DNA from: Atopobium sp.
GTDB lineage: Bacteria; Actinomycetota; Coriobacteriia; Coriobacteriales; Atopobiaceae
Reading direction: 5' to 3'
Assembly (NCBI GenBank): GCA_015259105.1
Contig: JABZGZ010000051.1
Span: 1 to 9,550, forward strand
Length of the DNA: 9,550 nt
Shown piece after piece: positions 1-5,931 of this stretch. Made by a program: the position numbers and the translations under genes. Each line of letters begins with the position of its first letter. The first letter of the stretch is position 1. Below the pieces are notes generated by a model, which was not told the DNA's origin, searched no databases, and saw only the letters and a list, made by a program, of their open reading frames with translations.

Positions 1-1
1 A

Positions 2-63
2 AGATAATCTGCACGTTTGAGGTATTTTCAGCGTCATGTATACGTCTTTTTGACAGATTATCT
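2..63. promoter_or_regulatory. Inverted pair of CAGATTATCT operator-like sites
   Basis: CAGATTATCT occurs on the plus strand at 54-63 and on the minus strand at 11-2, so the two copies face each other. Each is itself nearly palindromic: CAGAT-T-ATCTG at 54-64, and AGAT-A-ATCT at 2-10. Their centres are about 53 bp apart, roughly five DNA turns. This is the geometry expected of a dimeric repressor binding two sites, but no regulator is identified and the sites are short enough that chance is possible. Confidence 0.3.
17..41. repeat. Patterned repeat, copy 1 of 2 (TTGAGG-7-AGCGTCATGTAT)
   Basis: TTGAGG at 17-22, seven bases, then AGCGTCATGTAT at 30-41. The same two blocks with the same seven-base spacing recur at 1069-1093, so at least 18 of 25 positions are identical. 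This copy sits between the two CAGATTATCT sites. The function is unknown. Read on the minus strand it would lie upstream of any leftward gene beyond the window edge. Confidence 0.45.
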
Positions 64-78
64 GACTTAGGTGTGTTT

Positions 79-124
79 TGAACTGCCTTCCATTTCTCGT
101 GTCCAAGAAATGGAAGGCAGTTCA
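79..124. other. Perfect 19-bp hairpin without a U-tract
   Basis: The arms 79-97 and 106-124 are exact reverse complements around an 8-base loop (CGTGTCCA). The arm begins TGAACTGCC and ends ATTTCT. The structure lies 66 bases past the stop codon of the methyltransferase gene. On the minus strand the stem is followed by A-rich sequence (AAAACACACC), and on the plus strand the nearest T-run (141-146) is about 16 bases away, so it is not a textbook intrinsic terminator. It could still end or stabilise the methyltransferase transcript from its 3' side, or be the remnant of a small palindromic element. Confidence 0.6.
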
Positions 125-142
125 CTCTTGTAGATGGCTGTT

Positions 143-167
143 TTTTGTACCGCAAATTTTGTACCGC
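143..167. repeat. Two-copy tandem repeat, TTTTGTACCGC
   Basis: TTTTGTACCGC occurs at 143-153 and again at 157-167, giving a 14-base period with three intervening bases. It lies 23 bases from the 3' end of the methyltransferase gene. Read on the minus strand it is GCGGTACAAAA twice. It may be a protein-binding site or slippage duplication; nothing in the sequence decides. Confidence 0.55.
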
Positions 168-189
168 GATTAAAGGCATTCCACCAAAG

Positions 190-1023
190 CTATCGAGCAA
201 AAAGCTCCCAAAAAGCAACAGCAGATGATGCAGCAACATTAAGTGAATCTACCTGATGAGACATGGGGATGATGGTGGTAATGTCACAAGCCTTAATGGT
301 TTTCTTATCAAGACCATAGCCTTCACTACCAAAGAATAGTGCAGCTTTTTTACCTTTTACCAGCTCTTTATTAAGAGATACTGCAGAATCTGTGAGTGCA
401 AGTGCACACGTAGTAAAAGAATGAGCTTTAAGCTTTTCAATAAGGTCCGGTGAAGTTGTCTCTTCATCCAAACGAGTCCAAGGTACATTAAGAACCGTTC
501 CCATAGAAACGCGCAGAACACGCCTTGAGAGGTTGTCGGCGCACTTGGCAGTCAAGATAACAGCATCTACATTGAGGGCCGCAGCTGACCTAAAGACAGC
601 GCCAACGTTGTTAACGTCTACTAAATCTTCTAGTACGGCAATATGCTTTGACGTGCTTAGAATCTCTTCTAGCGATGCACCTTGAGGTCTCCTCATGGCA
701 CAGAGCACTCCTCTATTCATCTTGTAGCCAATAAGCTGTGTAAGCTGCTCATCTGGAAGAATGAAAATAGGAACGTCATCTGACAAAGGATGGAACTTCT
801 CGACAATTTGCAAAATATTATCTGTATGAGAAGTATTTGCAAGAAATGAAAGCGGCTTGCAGCCTGCGGCAAGCGCAGTCTCAATCACAAAATGTGACTC
901 ACAAATCATGACGCCGCGAGTTGGGTCAAGACGATTACGAAGCTGGTTATCAGTCAATCGAGCATACATATCAAGACGACTGTCGTCAGCTGAATCTATG
1001 TGAATAACTGGATGTGTTGCCAT
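190..1023 (-). CDS. TrmH/SpoU-family RNA 2'-O-methyltransferase
   Basis: 277 aa, probably an S-adenosylmethionine-dependent enzyme that methylates ribose 2'-OH groups of tRNA or rRNA, by family. All three SPOUT motifs are visible in the C-terminal half: motif 1 around 138-147 (NNVGAVFRSA, with N139 and R145), motif 2 at 231-238 (FGSEGYGL) and motif 3 at 252-264 (IPM...SLNVA). These residues form the trefoil-knot cofactor site. Residues about 20-112 resemble the substrate-binding domain that precedes the knot in this family, ending in NRGVLCAMRRP. The start is ATG at 1021-1023 with AGAGG ten bases upstream. The gene stands between two non-coding stretches and is not overlapped by its neighbours. 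Which nucleotide it modifies cannot be read from the sequence, so I give no symbol. Confidence 0.93.
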   Translation of the reverse strand: MATHPVIHIDSADDSRLDMYARLTDNQLRNRLDPTRGVMICESHFVIETALAAGCKPLSFLANTSHTDNILQIVEKFHPLSDDVPIFILPDEQLTQLIGYKMNRGVLCAMRRPQGASLEEILSTSKHIAVLEDLVDVNNVGAVFRSAAALNVDAVILTAKCADNLSRRVLRVSMGTVLNVPWTRLDEETTSPDLIEKLKAHSFTTCALALTDSAVSLNKELVKGKKAALFFGSEGYGLDKKTIKACDITTIIPMSHQVDSLNVAASSAVAFWELFAR

Positions 1024-1064
1024 AAATAACGTACCTCTCGCCTCTTGATAGACAGTATTCTCTC

Positions 1065-1081
1065 ACTCTTGAGGCAAGAGT
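1065..1081 (-). terminator. Short hairpin between surface gene and methyltransferase gene
   Basis: ACTCTTG (1065-1071), a three-base loop and CAAGAGT (1075-1081) form a perfect 7-bp stem 20 bases downstream of the surface-protein stop codon. No U-run follows on either strand, so termination would be weak. The left half overlaps the second copy of the patterned repeat, so this could equally be an operator upstream of the methyltransferase gene. Confidence 0.3.
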
Positions 1082-1093
1082 AGCGTCATGTAT
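1069..1093. repeat. Patterned repeat, copy 2 of 2 (TTGAGG-7-AGCGTCATGTAT)
   Basis: TTGAGG at 1069-1074 and AGCGTCATGTAT at 1082-1093, spaced exactly as at 17-41. This copy lies 46-70 bases upstream of the methyltransferase start codon, where a promoter or operator would be expected on the minus strand (read there as ATACATGACGCT, seven bases, CCTCAA). A further 9-mer, TCACTCTTG, occurs at 122-130 and at 1063-1071. Confidence 0.45.
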
Positions 1094-1100
1094 TCCTAGA

Positions 1101-2753
1101 TTACTTCTGTAGCAGCTTTCTCTTGAGGAAGAAGCTCAGAGAAACCAGCGAGACAGAGGAACAGACAAGTGTGCCCTGAAGCGCAACCTGAGAATAATCT
1201 GCAGTATCAGGACGCTGTGACTTCTTCTGAGGTTGCTGAGGCTTCTTAGGAGTGTGCGTCTCAGGTGTTTCTGGCGTAGTCTCAGGCTGCTTCACGTATA
1301 CGTGAGTCCAATTTGCAGTAATGGCTGGCTGAGAAGTATCACTTGTGCCAATAATAAGATTGACTTTTAAATGCTGATACGAATCAAAGTTATCTGGATC
1401 TGCAGATGTTGGGGTAAGCAGATATTCAATTCGATACTGACCAACAGGCAAGGTGTCATCTTGATATGAAGAATAAACAACATCCTTAAAGTGGTTAGAA
1501 AAATAAACTGCATTGCCATCGGCATCAACAACACGAGGCGTGCCATCTGATGTATAGGCCAAGTCATTAGTAAATTGACCATTCTCAAACAACTGAACAT
1601 CGTAGGTATCATATCCAGGGGTCCTACTGATAACAATATCGCCATTGTGCGTAGCAGCACTAACAGGGAAAAGCTGAGTAACATCTTGTGATTGAATCTC
1701 AGCCATAAGGCGAGCTGTCACGGCATCAATATCCAATACTCGCCTTGTACCTGCATCAACCGTGTGATCATAGTTGTAAGAAGAGATGGTAGCTGGCGCA
1801 TTCTGAAGACCAGCGTCAATAGGCTTTAAAGTAGTTCCAGTATCTGAAACATATGCGGTGTGTGCGAGGGTGTAGTAATACGTTATATGTGTCACATACG
1901 TAGTTGGACGGACAACATTACCATCACCATCATAACCAGCGGAAATCGTATAAGAGTCAACTTCTTTGTGGTCAAGAATGTCATTACCCACTACCTCTGG
2001 AGCCTGGAACAGACCTTGTTTTTCAGTCTTATTTCCGTTGCTATCAACAAACGTTGTGAGATTACGGTCAATATCAGATACACCTACATGCATGGTATAG
2101 ATGTAATAGAAGCCATGCTCTTGATCATACGAGAGTGTTTTTTCCAGCTTATACTGACCCATAGACAAACTAGTATCAATAACAGCAGTATTATCTTGAC
2201 CAACCGACCCTTGTGCCAGCTGACCATGAGCAATGTATGAATTAATTCTGTCTCTGTGAGCCTGAATATCATTGTCTGAATCAAACTCAAACACCGGAAG
2301 CAAGATTCTACGATCAGTTACGCCGGCAAGCTCCGGATGAGTCTGAATGTATGCATCTACCGCTGCATCATCTGTTGTATAGCTCAAGGAATCATCTGGC
2401 GAGAAAAGCGACAAGTCAAACTGGTCTCTATCTAGGTAAACAAAATCACTTACCTTGCTATAGTTTGGATGAGAATCGGGGTTAACTGCCTCATAAGGCT
2501 TAACTTGCTCAAGATTATCAAACGAAGTTGAATCATTGCCCACGAGCGGTGCAAAATCAGACGGAAGAAGTTCATACGACTTAACATCAGTGTGCAATAG
2601 CAGCTGATTGGCTGAATGAGAATCCGATTGGCCTGATGATGCAGTAGCAACAGCAATTTTAGGAAAAGCTGAAATGCATAAAAGAAGTACAGCAAGAGCA
2701 GTACAGACGCATCTAAATTTTTGCGTAATACTATTGACTCTAGTTGACGGCAT
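1101..2753 (-). CDS. Secreted surface protein with variant sortase signal
   Basis: 550 aa, function unrecognised. The N-terminus is a Sec signal peptide: basic residues to R14, a hydrophobic core at about 17-30, and a likely cleavage site after A34-V-A36. The C-terminus has wall-anchor architecture: a Pro/Lys/Gln-rich spacer (about 488-513), a sorting-like motif RPDTAD at 514-519, a hydrophobic segment at about 523-542 and a basic tail KRKLLQK. The motif departs from LPxTG at two key places (R for L, A for G), so covalent anchoring by sortase is likely but not certain. The roughly 450-residue middle is rich in Asp, Tyr, Thr and Ser, suggests beta-sandwich or adhesin-like domains, and holds no catalytic motif I can name. 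The start is ATG at 2751-2753, with AAGGGGAG ending 9 bases upstream. The gene is divergent from the L,D-transpeptidase, another wall protein. An adhesin or other colonisation factor is the most natural inference. Confidence 0.85.
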   Translation of the reverse strand: MPSTRVNSITQKFRCVCTALAVLLLCISAFPKIAVATASSGQSDSHSANQLLLHTDVKSYELLPSDFAPLVGNDSTSFDNLEQVKPYEAVNPDSHPNYSKVSDFVYLDRDQFDLSLFSPDDSLSYTTDDAAVDAYIQTHPELAGVTDRRILLPVFEFDSDNDIQAHRDRINSYIAHGQLAQGSVGQDNTAVIDTSLSMGQYKLEKTLSYDQEHGFYYIYTMHVGVSDIDRNLTTFVDSNGNKTEKQGLFQAPEVVGNDILDHKEVDSYTISAGYDGDGNVVRPTTYVTHITYYYTLAHTAYVSDTGTTLKPIDAGLQNAPATISSYNYDHTVDAGTRRVLDIDAVTARLMAEIQSQDVTQLFPVSAATHNGDIVISRTPGYDTYDVQLFENGQFTNDLAYTSDGTPRVVDADGNAVYFSNHFKDVVYSSYQDDTLPVGQYRIEYLLTPTSADPDNFDSYQHLKVNLIIGTSDTSQPAITANWTHVYVKQPETTPETPETHTPKKPQQPQKKSQRPDTADYSQVALQGTLVCSSVSLVSLSFFLKRKLLQK

Positions 2754-2981
2754 ACGCTATTGCTCCCCTTGCAATTGAAAAATAATTATTTCTAAATGTC
2801 GTATATATTACTCCAGTTTTGTTTATCTCCTGTGGAAAATAATTCCTCGTAAGTTCCATAAAATATGTGACGAATATGCACTACACTAAATAGTTGTGTC
2901 TTTGACTCAATTACAGAAAGTTTGTTGGTCAAAACACACTGATTCTTGCTGTGTAACTTCGTATTTTATAAGGAGTGCTCC
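2754..2981. promoter_or_regulatory. A+T-rich divergent intergenic region
   Basis: These 228 bases separate the surface-protein gene (minus) from the L,D-transpeptidase gene (plus) and must hold promoters for both. A perfect 12-bp palindrome AAATAATTATTT lies at 2780-2791, just upstream of the surface-gene Shine-Dalgarno sequence. A TATATATTA stretch at 2802-2810 could supply a -10 element on the minus strand, but no good -35 faces it. A TTGACT at 2902-2907 on the plus strand also lacks a convincing -10 partner. I therefore mark the region, not specific promoters. I see no coding frame with a ribosome site here. Confidence 0.5.
2970..2975 (+). promoter_or_regulatory. Shine-Dalgarno AAGGAG that fixes a TTG start
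   Basis: AAGGAG is followed by six bases and TTG at 2982-2984. The frame remains open back to a TTG at 2946, but that codon has no ribosome site and would place this SD inside the coding sequence. The TTG at 2982 is therefore the better start for the L,D-transpeptidase. Confidence 0.8.
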
Positions 2982-4661
2982 TTGGCTAAGCACTTTGCAA
3001 AAAGCTCTGCTTCTCACACCGCTAACCTACAGCCTCTTTCCTCGGAAGAAGCTACAGAGAAGACACCCTCCCTTAAAGATTCAGTTCCAAGTCTTGGCGA
3101 TACAGATATGTACGTTGCTCTTAATGAAGAGCAGGTAAAAGCCAATCAGCTCAATGAGTCTTCACAAGCTACAGAGTCTCCAGAAGAGCAAGCAGATGAT
3201 CTAACTGTCATTGCTCCCCTTGATAGCGCAGAGCTTGGAGAAAAAGAAGAAGCTCCTGTTAACCACAAGAAACATCAGTGGTGGAAAATACCTGCCGTAC
3301 TCGTTGGTATTCTCGCCCTTGTGTATGTGGGTGGAGCAATCTTCTTTAATTTCTTCTTTATGCCTCAGACCAGCATTTATGGCAAAGACTACTCCTTAAA
3401 ACCTGCTTCAGATTTACAAGCTTCTAGAGCAAATGAGGCCTCAAATTACTCCGTCCAAGTCTCTGGAAATGGCGTTGATTTAACCATCAAGGCCTCTGAT
3501 ATTGATTTGACGTACGACGCAGCAGGATATGCTCGCGATGCTATTAGCCAGCAGAACCCTTGGATGTGGCCACTGGAGCTTACTCGCAGCAGGTCCCTGA
3601 GCCCACATGCAACCGCTTCATATGATACAAGCAAGGTTGATGCACTCTTCAATCAAAGAATTGAGCAGGCAAAAGAGTCTGCTCACACTCTAGAGAACAA
3701 TGGAATTACCTATGACAGTTCAGCTAAAAAGTTTATTTTTGCTGACGATGCTATTGCTACAAGGCTTTCTCTTGAAGGCGTCCATAAAGATTTGCAAACC
3801 GCTTTTGATAATCTGAGCACCACTGTACAGCTTGGTCAAGAAAGCCTTATGAGCGCAGAAGACCTTGACGCTGCCTTGAAAACAGCTAATTCCTACGTTG
3901 CCTCTGCGGTTGATTTGATGTTGGGTGACTCTGTTGCATATCAGCTTGATCAAGACACCATTGCTAGCTGGATTAAGTTTGATGAGAATCTCTCCATTTC
4001 ATTTGATACAGACGCTATTACCAAATGGGTCAACGAGACACTTGCTCCTGCAGTAGATACTCGTGGAACTTCAAGAACGTATAAGCGCTGGGATGGAAAA
4101 GAATTCACTACAAAGGCCGCTGGTGCATACGGTTGGGTTATTGATAATGACGCTGCTGTAAAAGCTATCTCTGACGGTCTGTCTGCTGGTCAGGCAACAA
4201 AGATTGAGCTGCCTACAAAACAGTCAGCCGATAAATTTACTAAGCAGGGCGAGCAGGACTGGGGTGGTCGTTATATTGACGTTGACCTCACTACTCAGCA
4301 TGCTGTCCTTTATGGTGATGATGGAACAATCCTTTGGGAAGCCGATGTAGTAACTGGTATCCCAGACGGACATCACAACACTCCAGAAGGAGTCTGGTAC
4401 ATTACCAGCCACATTAGAGACGCTCGTCTCTTGGGACCAAACGATGAATCAGGCCGTCCAGGATGGGATACAAAGGTTGATTTCTGGCTTGGAGTAAAGG
4501 GTCAAGAAGTTGGCTTCCATAATGCTCCATGGAGAAGTGCGTTTGGTGGAAACATCTACAGAACTGGCGGCAGTCATGGCTGCATCAACCTAAGCTATGA
4601 CAATGCTCAAAAACTCTTTGATATAGCCAAAGATGGAGATCCAATTATCATCCACTACTAG
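2982..4661 (+). CDS. Membrane-anchored L,D-transpeptidase (YkuD domain)
   Basis: 559 aa from the TTG start. By family it forms 3-3 peptide cross-links in peptidoglycan, or attaches proteins to it, using an active-site cysteine outside the membrane. A charged, Ser/Glu-rich cytoplasmic segment covers residues 1-102. A single membrane helix follows at about 103-125, after the basic-aromatic KKHQWWK, so the bulk is extracellular. Residues about 130-420 resemble the peptidoglycan-binding domain (PG_binding_4) often paired with YkuD. The YkuD domain runs from about 427 to the end and ends in a complete catalytic motif: H513 (HNAPW), S531-H532-G533-C534 and INL, with C534 as nucleophile. Length and order fit the actinobacterial and clostridial members. 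The start codon and SD are argued separately. A strong terminator follows within 60 bases, so it is transcribed alone. The long cytoplasmic tail is unusual and may be a contact or phosphorylation region (inference). Confidence 0.93.
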   Translation: MAKHFAKSSASHTANLQPLSSEEATEKTPSLKDSVPSLGDTDMYVALNEEQVKANQLNESSQATESPEEQADDLTVIAPLDSAELGEKEEAPVNHKKHQWWKIPAVLVGILALVYVGGAIFFNFFFMPQTSIYGKDYSLKPASDLQASRANEASNYSVQVSGNGVDLTIKASDIDLTYDAAGYARDAISQQNPWMWPLELTRSRSLSPHATASYDTSKVDALFNQRIEQAKESAHTLENNGITYDSSAKKFIFADDAIATRLSLEGVHKDLQTAFDNLSTTVQLGQESLMSAEDLDAALKTANSYVASAVDLMLGDSVAYQLDQDTIASWIKFDENLSISFDTDAITKWVNETLAPAVDTRGTSRTYKRWDGKEFTTKAAGAYGWVIDNDAAVKAISDGLSAGQATKIELPTKQSADKFTKQGEQDWGGRYIDVDLTTQHAVLYGDDGTILWEADVVTGIPDGHHNTPEGVWYITSHIRDARLLGPNDESGRPGWDTKVDFWLGVKGQEVGFHNAPWRSAFGGNIYRTGGSHGCINLSYDNAQKLFDIAKDGDPIIIHY

Positions 4662-4670
4662 GTTTGTTTT

Positions 4671-4720
4671 AAAAAAGTTTATGCGCGCTTTAGAAAATAA
4701 TTCTGAAGCGCGCATTTATT
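4671..4720. terminator. Bidirectional intrinsic terminator
   Basis: Arms 4681-4695 (starting ATGCGCGC) and 4701-4715 (ending GCGCGCAT) pair along 15 bp with one G-U, around the loop AATAA. The plus-strand RNA continues into TTTATT. The minus-strand RNA continues into AAACTTTTTT (bases 4680-4671), a proper U-run. It lies between the convergent ends of the L,D-transpeptidase gene (stop at 4661) and the small membrane-protein gene (stop at 4726), and should end both transcripts. Confidence 0.85.
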
Positions 4721-4725
4721 ATGTC

Positions 4726-5379
4726 TTACGGAAGATCTACAACACGCTCTTTGTTTGCCATAAAATCAAGATACTCTGAACCTAAGCGAGAAGTGATCAA
4801 TGAACTGGCAGAAGGAAATTTGCTGGCTGCTTTAACAAAACCATAGTCTCCTGTGCCGTAATTAAATGTCGCAAGTATATTATCAGACAGATAGGTTCCT
4901 CCACCATCTGTATCGTATTCATAGTAGGAGACGGCAGGTAATTTGCGATTGCTTATAGCTTGAAGAGTATAAGCAGTCCCATAAAGAATATATTGATCAA
5001 AATCTTGTGATGAGAGAGAAACTGAATATAAAGCGACATCTTGCTCGATTGTTCCAATGATTTCTCCATTAACACTTACAACCCACGAAATGCCACCGTC
5101 TAATAATTCATTGTCTTTCTCTACAACTGATAAAATTGGACCAGATATATACACATCGTTTATATTGCAGGTATAAGTCCTATATTCTCCAGACTCAAAC
5201 TTTTCATATGAGAAAATATTATCAGCTGATTGCTCCCGTATAAATTCCGTAGCTTCATGTTTTAAAAAATCAAGATTTCGTTCTTTAACCGCTTCGGGTC
5301 TAAACCAACTACATATGAATACAACGGCAATGAGCATTACCCCAAGAGTAAACAAAACTACTTTTCTTTTACGCTGCAT
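4726..5379 (-). CDS. Membrane-anchored protein of unknown function
   Basis: 217 aa, not recognised. The N-terminus is MQRKRK followed by a hydrophobic helix at about 7-25, so it is either a signal anchor or an uncleaved signal. C23 is preceded by V-F-I rather than a small residue, so it is not a good lipobox. The remaining 190 residues are polar, predicted to lie outside the membrane, and rich in Tyr, Ser, Asp and Gly (SYYEYDTDGGGTYLSDN at 151-167). No enzyme motif is evident. The start is ATG at 5377-5379, with GAGGTG seven bases upstream. The gene looks more A+T-rich than the ffh-smc block. It follows the DUF454 gene by 63 bases with only a weak A/U hairpin (5392-5412) between, so co-transcription is plausible. 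It ends at the shared bidirectional terminator. Confidence 0.8.
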   Translation of the reverse strand: MQRKRKVVLFTLGVMLIAVVFICSWFRPEAVKERNLDFLKHEATEFIREQSADNIFSYEKFESGEYRTYTCNINDVYISGPILSVVEKDNELLDGGISWVVSVNGEIIGTIEQDVALYSVSLSSQDFDQYILYGTAYTLQAISNRKLPAVSYYEYDTDGGGTYLSDNILATFNYGTGDYGFVKAASKFPSASSLITSRLGSEYLDFMANKERVVDLP

Positions 5380-5442
5380 CGTCAGTCACCTCATCATTAC
5401 CGAATAATAATGAAACTAACTAAAAGCTATTGTAACAATTGT

Positions 5443-5823
5443 TTACTCTTCAAGCGTTTTAACTTTGAAACCAAAATAGTAAATGTGGCCTAACCAAACA
5501 ACACTAAGAATAATACTGCCAACAATAACACCTTTCATAAGCATGGCAATCAGACCTACAGCCATGACCAAAGTTACTGTGGCAAGAATGCGCACTTTAG
5601 TCTTAACAGTCATCCCTTTTCCAGCTTTAAAATCAGCAAGATTATTTTGATAAAACTTCGTGTTAATAAGCCAATTATTAAGTCGATCGGATGATTTTGC
5701 AAAGCAAAATGCTGCGAGCGCTAAAAATGGAACAGTGGGCAAAATAGGAAGCACTACTCCAATTACGGCAAGCGCCAAACTTACACATCCTAATACAACA
5801 AAGGTAATACGCTTAATTGACAT
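5443..5823 (-). CDS. DUF454/YbaN-family inner membrane protein
   Basis: 126 aa from ATG at 5821-5823, a small integral membrane protein of unknown activity. The family hallmark is clear near the N-terminus: two close hydrophobic segments (about 5-25 and 27-42) joined by G-VVLPILPTVPF, then AAFCFAKSSDRLNNWL. A polar stretch with FKAGKGMTVKTK follows, then two more helices at about 76-95 and 98-117, and a short charged tail. The frame extends 15 codons further to a TTG at 5868, but that codon has no Shine-Dalgarno, whereas GGGGAG lies five bases before ATG 5823. The longer version would also turn the leader hairpin into coding sequence. The gene is 108 bases downstream of ffh, with no clear terminator between, so it may belong to the same transcript. 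Confidence 0.9.
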   Translation of the reverse strand: MSIKRITFVVLGCVSLALAVIGVVLPILPTVPFLALAAFCFAKSSDRLNNWLINTKFYQNNLADFKAGKGMTVKTKVRILATVTLVMAVGLIAMLMKGVIVGSIILSVVWLGHIYYFGFKVKTLEE

Positions 5824-5931
5824 AATTACTCCCCACTGCTTTTTGAGAAAGTTTACCATGTGTAACAAAAAGCAGTAGGGATAGTAATCAGACCAAAGTA
5901 TTTCTTATATAAAAATATTTATTGATAAAAC
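5824..5931 (-). promoter_or_regulatory. Leader between ffh and the DUF454 gene
   Basis: This stretch holds an A+T-rich patch right after the ffh stop (5901-5930, containing TATATAAG on the minus strand, a possible -10 without a good -35) and the SD-masking hairpin at 5830-5881. A promoter inside the leader would make the DUF454 gene independent of the smc operon. Read-through from ffh is the alternative. Confidence 0.35.
5830..5881 (-). promoter_or_regulatory. 16-bp hairpin that masks the DUF454 ribosome site
   Basis: In minus-strand RNA the 5' arm (5881-5866, starting UCCCUACUGC) pairs with the 3' arm (5845-5830, ending GCAGUGGGGA) over 16 bp, with a single U-G wobble and a 20-base loop. 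The last five bases of the 3' arm (GGGGA) are five of the six bases of the Shine-Dalgarno GGGGAG (5834-5829), which precedes ATG 5823. Folded, the ribosome site would be hidden. No U-run follows, so it is not an intrinsic terminator. The loop contains a smaller UUAC/GUAA stem. No ligand or protein partner is evident. Confidence 0.6.

Larger units (their letters stand above)
1..189. other. Repeat-rich intergenic region, no gene seen
   Basis: No convincing coding frame is present in these 189 bases downstream of the minus-strand methyltransferase gene. The region contains an inverted pair of CAGATTATCT sites (2-11 and 54-63), one copy of a patterned repeat shared with the other side of the methyltransferase gene (17-41), a perfect 19-bp hairpin (79-124) and a two-copy tandem repeat (143-167). 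It could be the leader of a minus-strand gene lying left of the window, the 3' end of the methyltransferase transcript, or both. I see no clear -35/-10 pair. Confidence 0.6.

Noticed and set aside
1860..2240. 126-codon plus-strand open frame opposite the surface-protein gene
   Set aside because: It has no family resemblance and lies wholly inside a well-supported minus-strand gene; it is best explained as a shadow frame.
2946..2981. Twelve extra N-terminal residues on the L,D-transpeptidase
   Set aside because: This would need a TTG at 2946 without a ribosome site and would bury a perfect AAGGAG inside the gene.
3208..3220. CATTGCTCCCCTTG in the L,D-transpeptidase gene resembling 2759-2771
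   Set aside because: The 2759 copy is simply the complement of the surface-gene Shine-Dalgarno and the other is coding sequence; one short match does not show a functional repeat.
4783..5379. Lipoprotein call for the 217-residue protein from C23
   Set aside because: The residue before the cysteine is Ile, not Gly, Ala or Ser, so the lipobox rule is not met.
5434..5443. AACAATTGTT palindrome at the 3' end of the DUF454 gene as a terminator
   Set aside because: The stem is only five A/T-rich pairs with no loop or U-run, too weak to support a terminator.
5824..5868. Longer DUF454 protein starting at TTG 5868
   Set aside because: No ribosome site precedes that TTG, while GGGGAG sits five bases before ATG 5823, and the family motif begins right after the later start.
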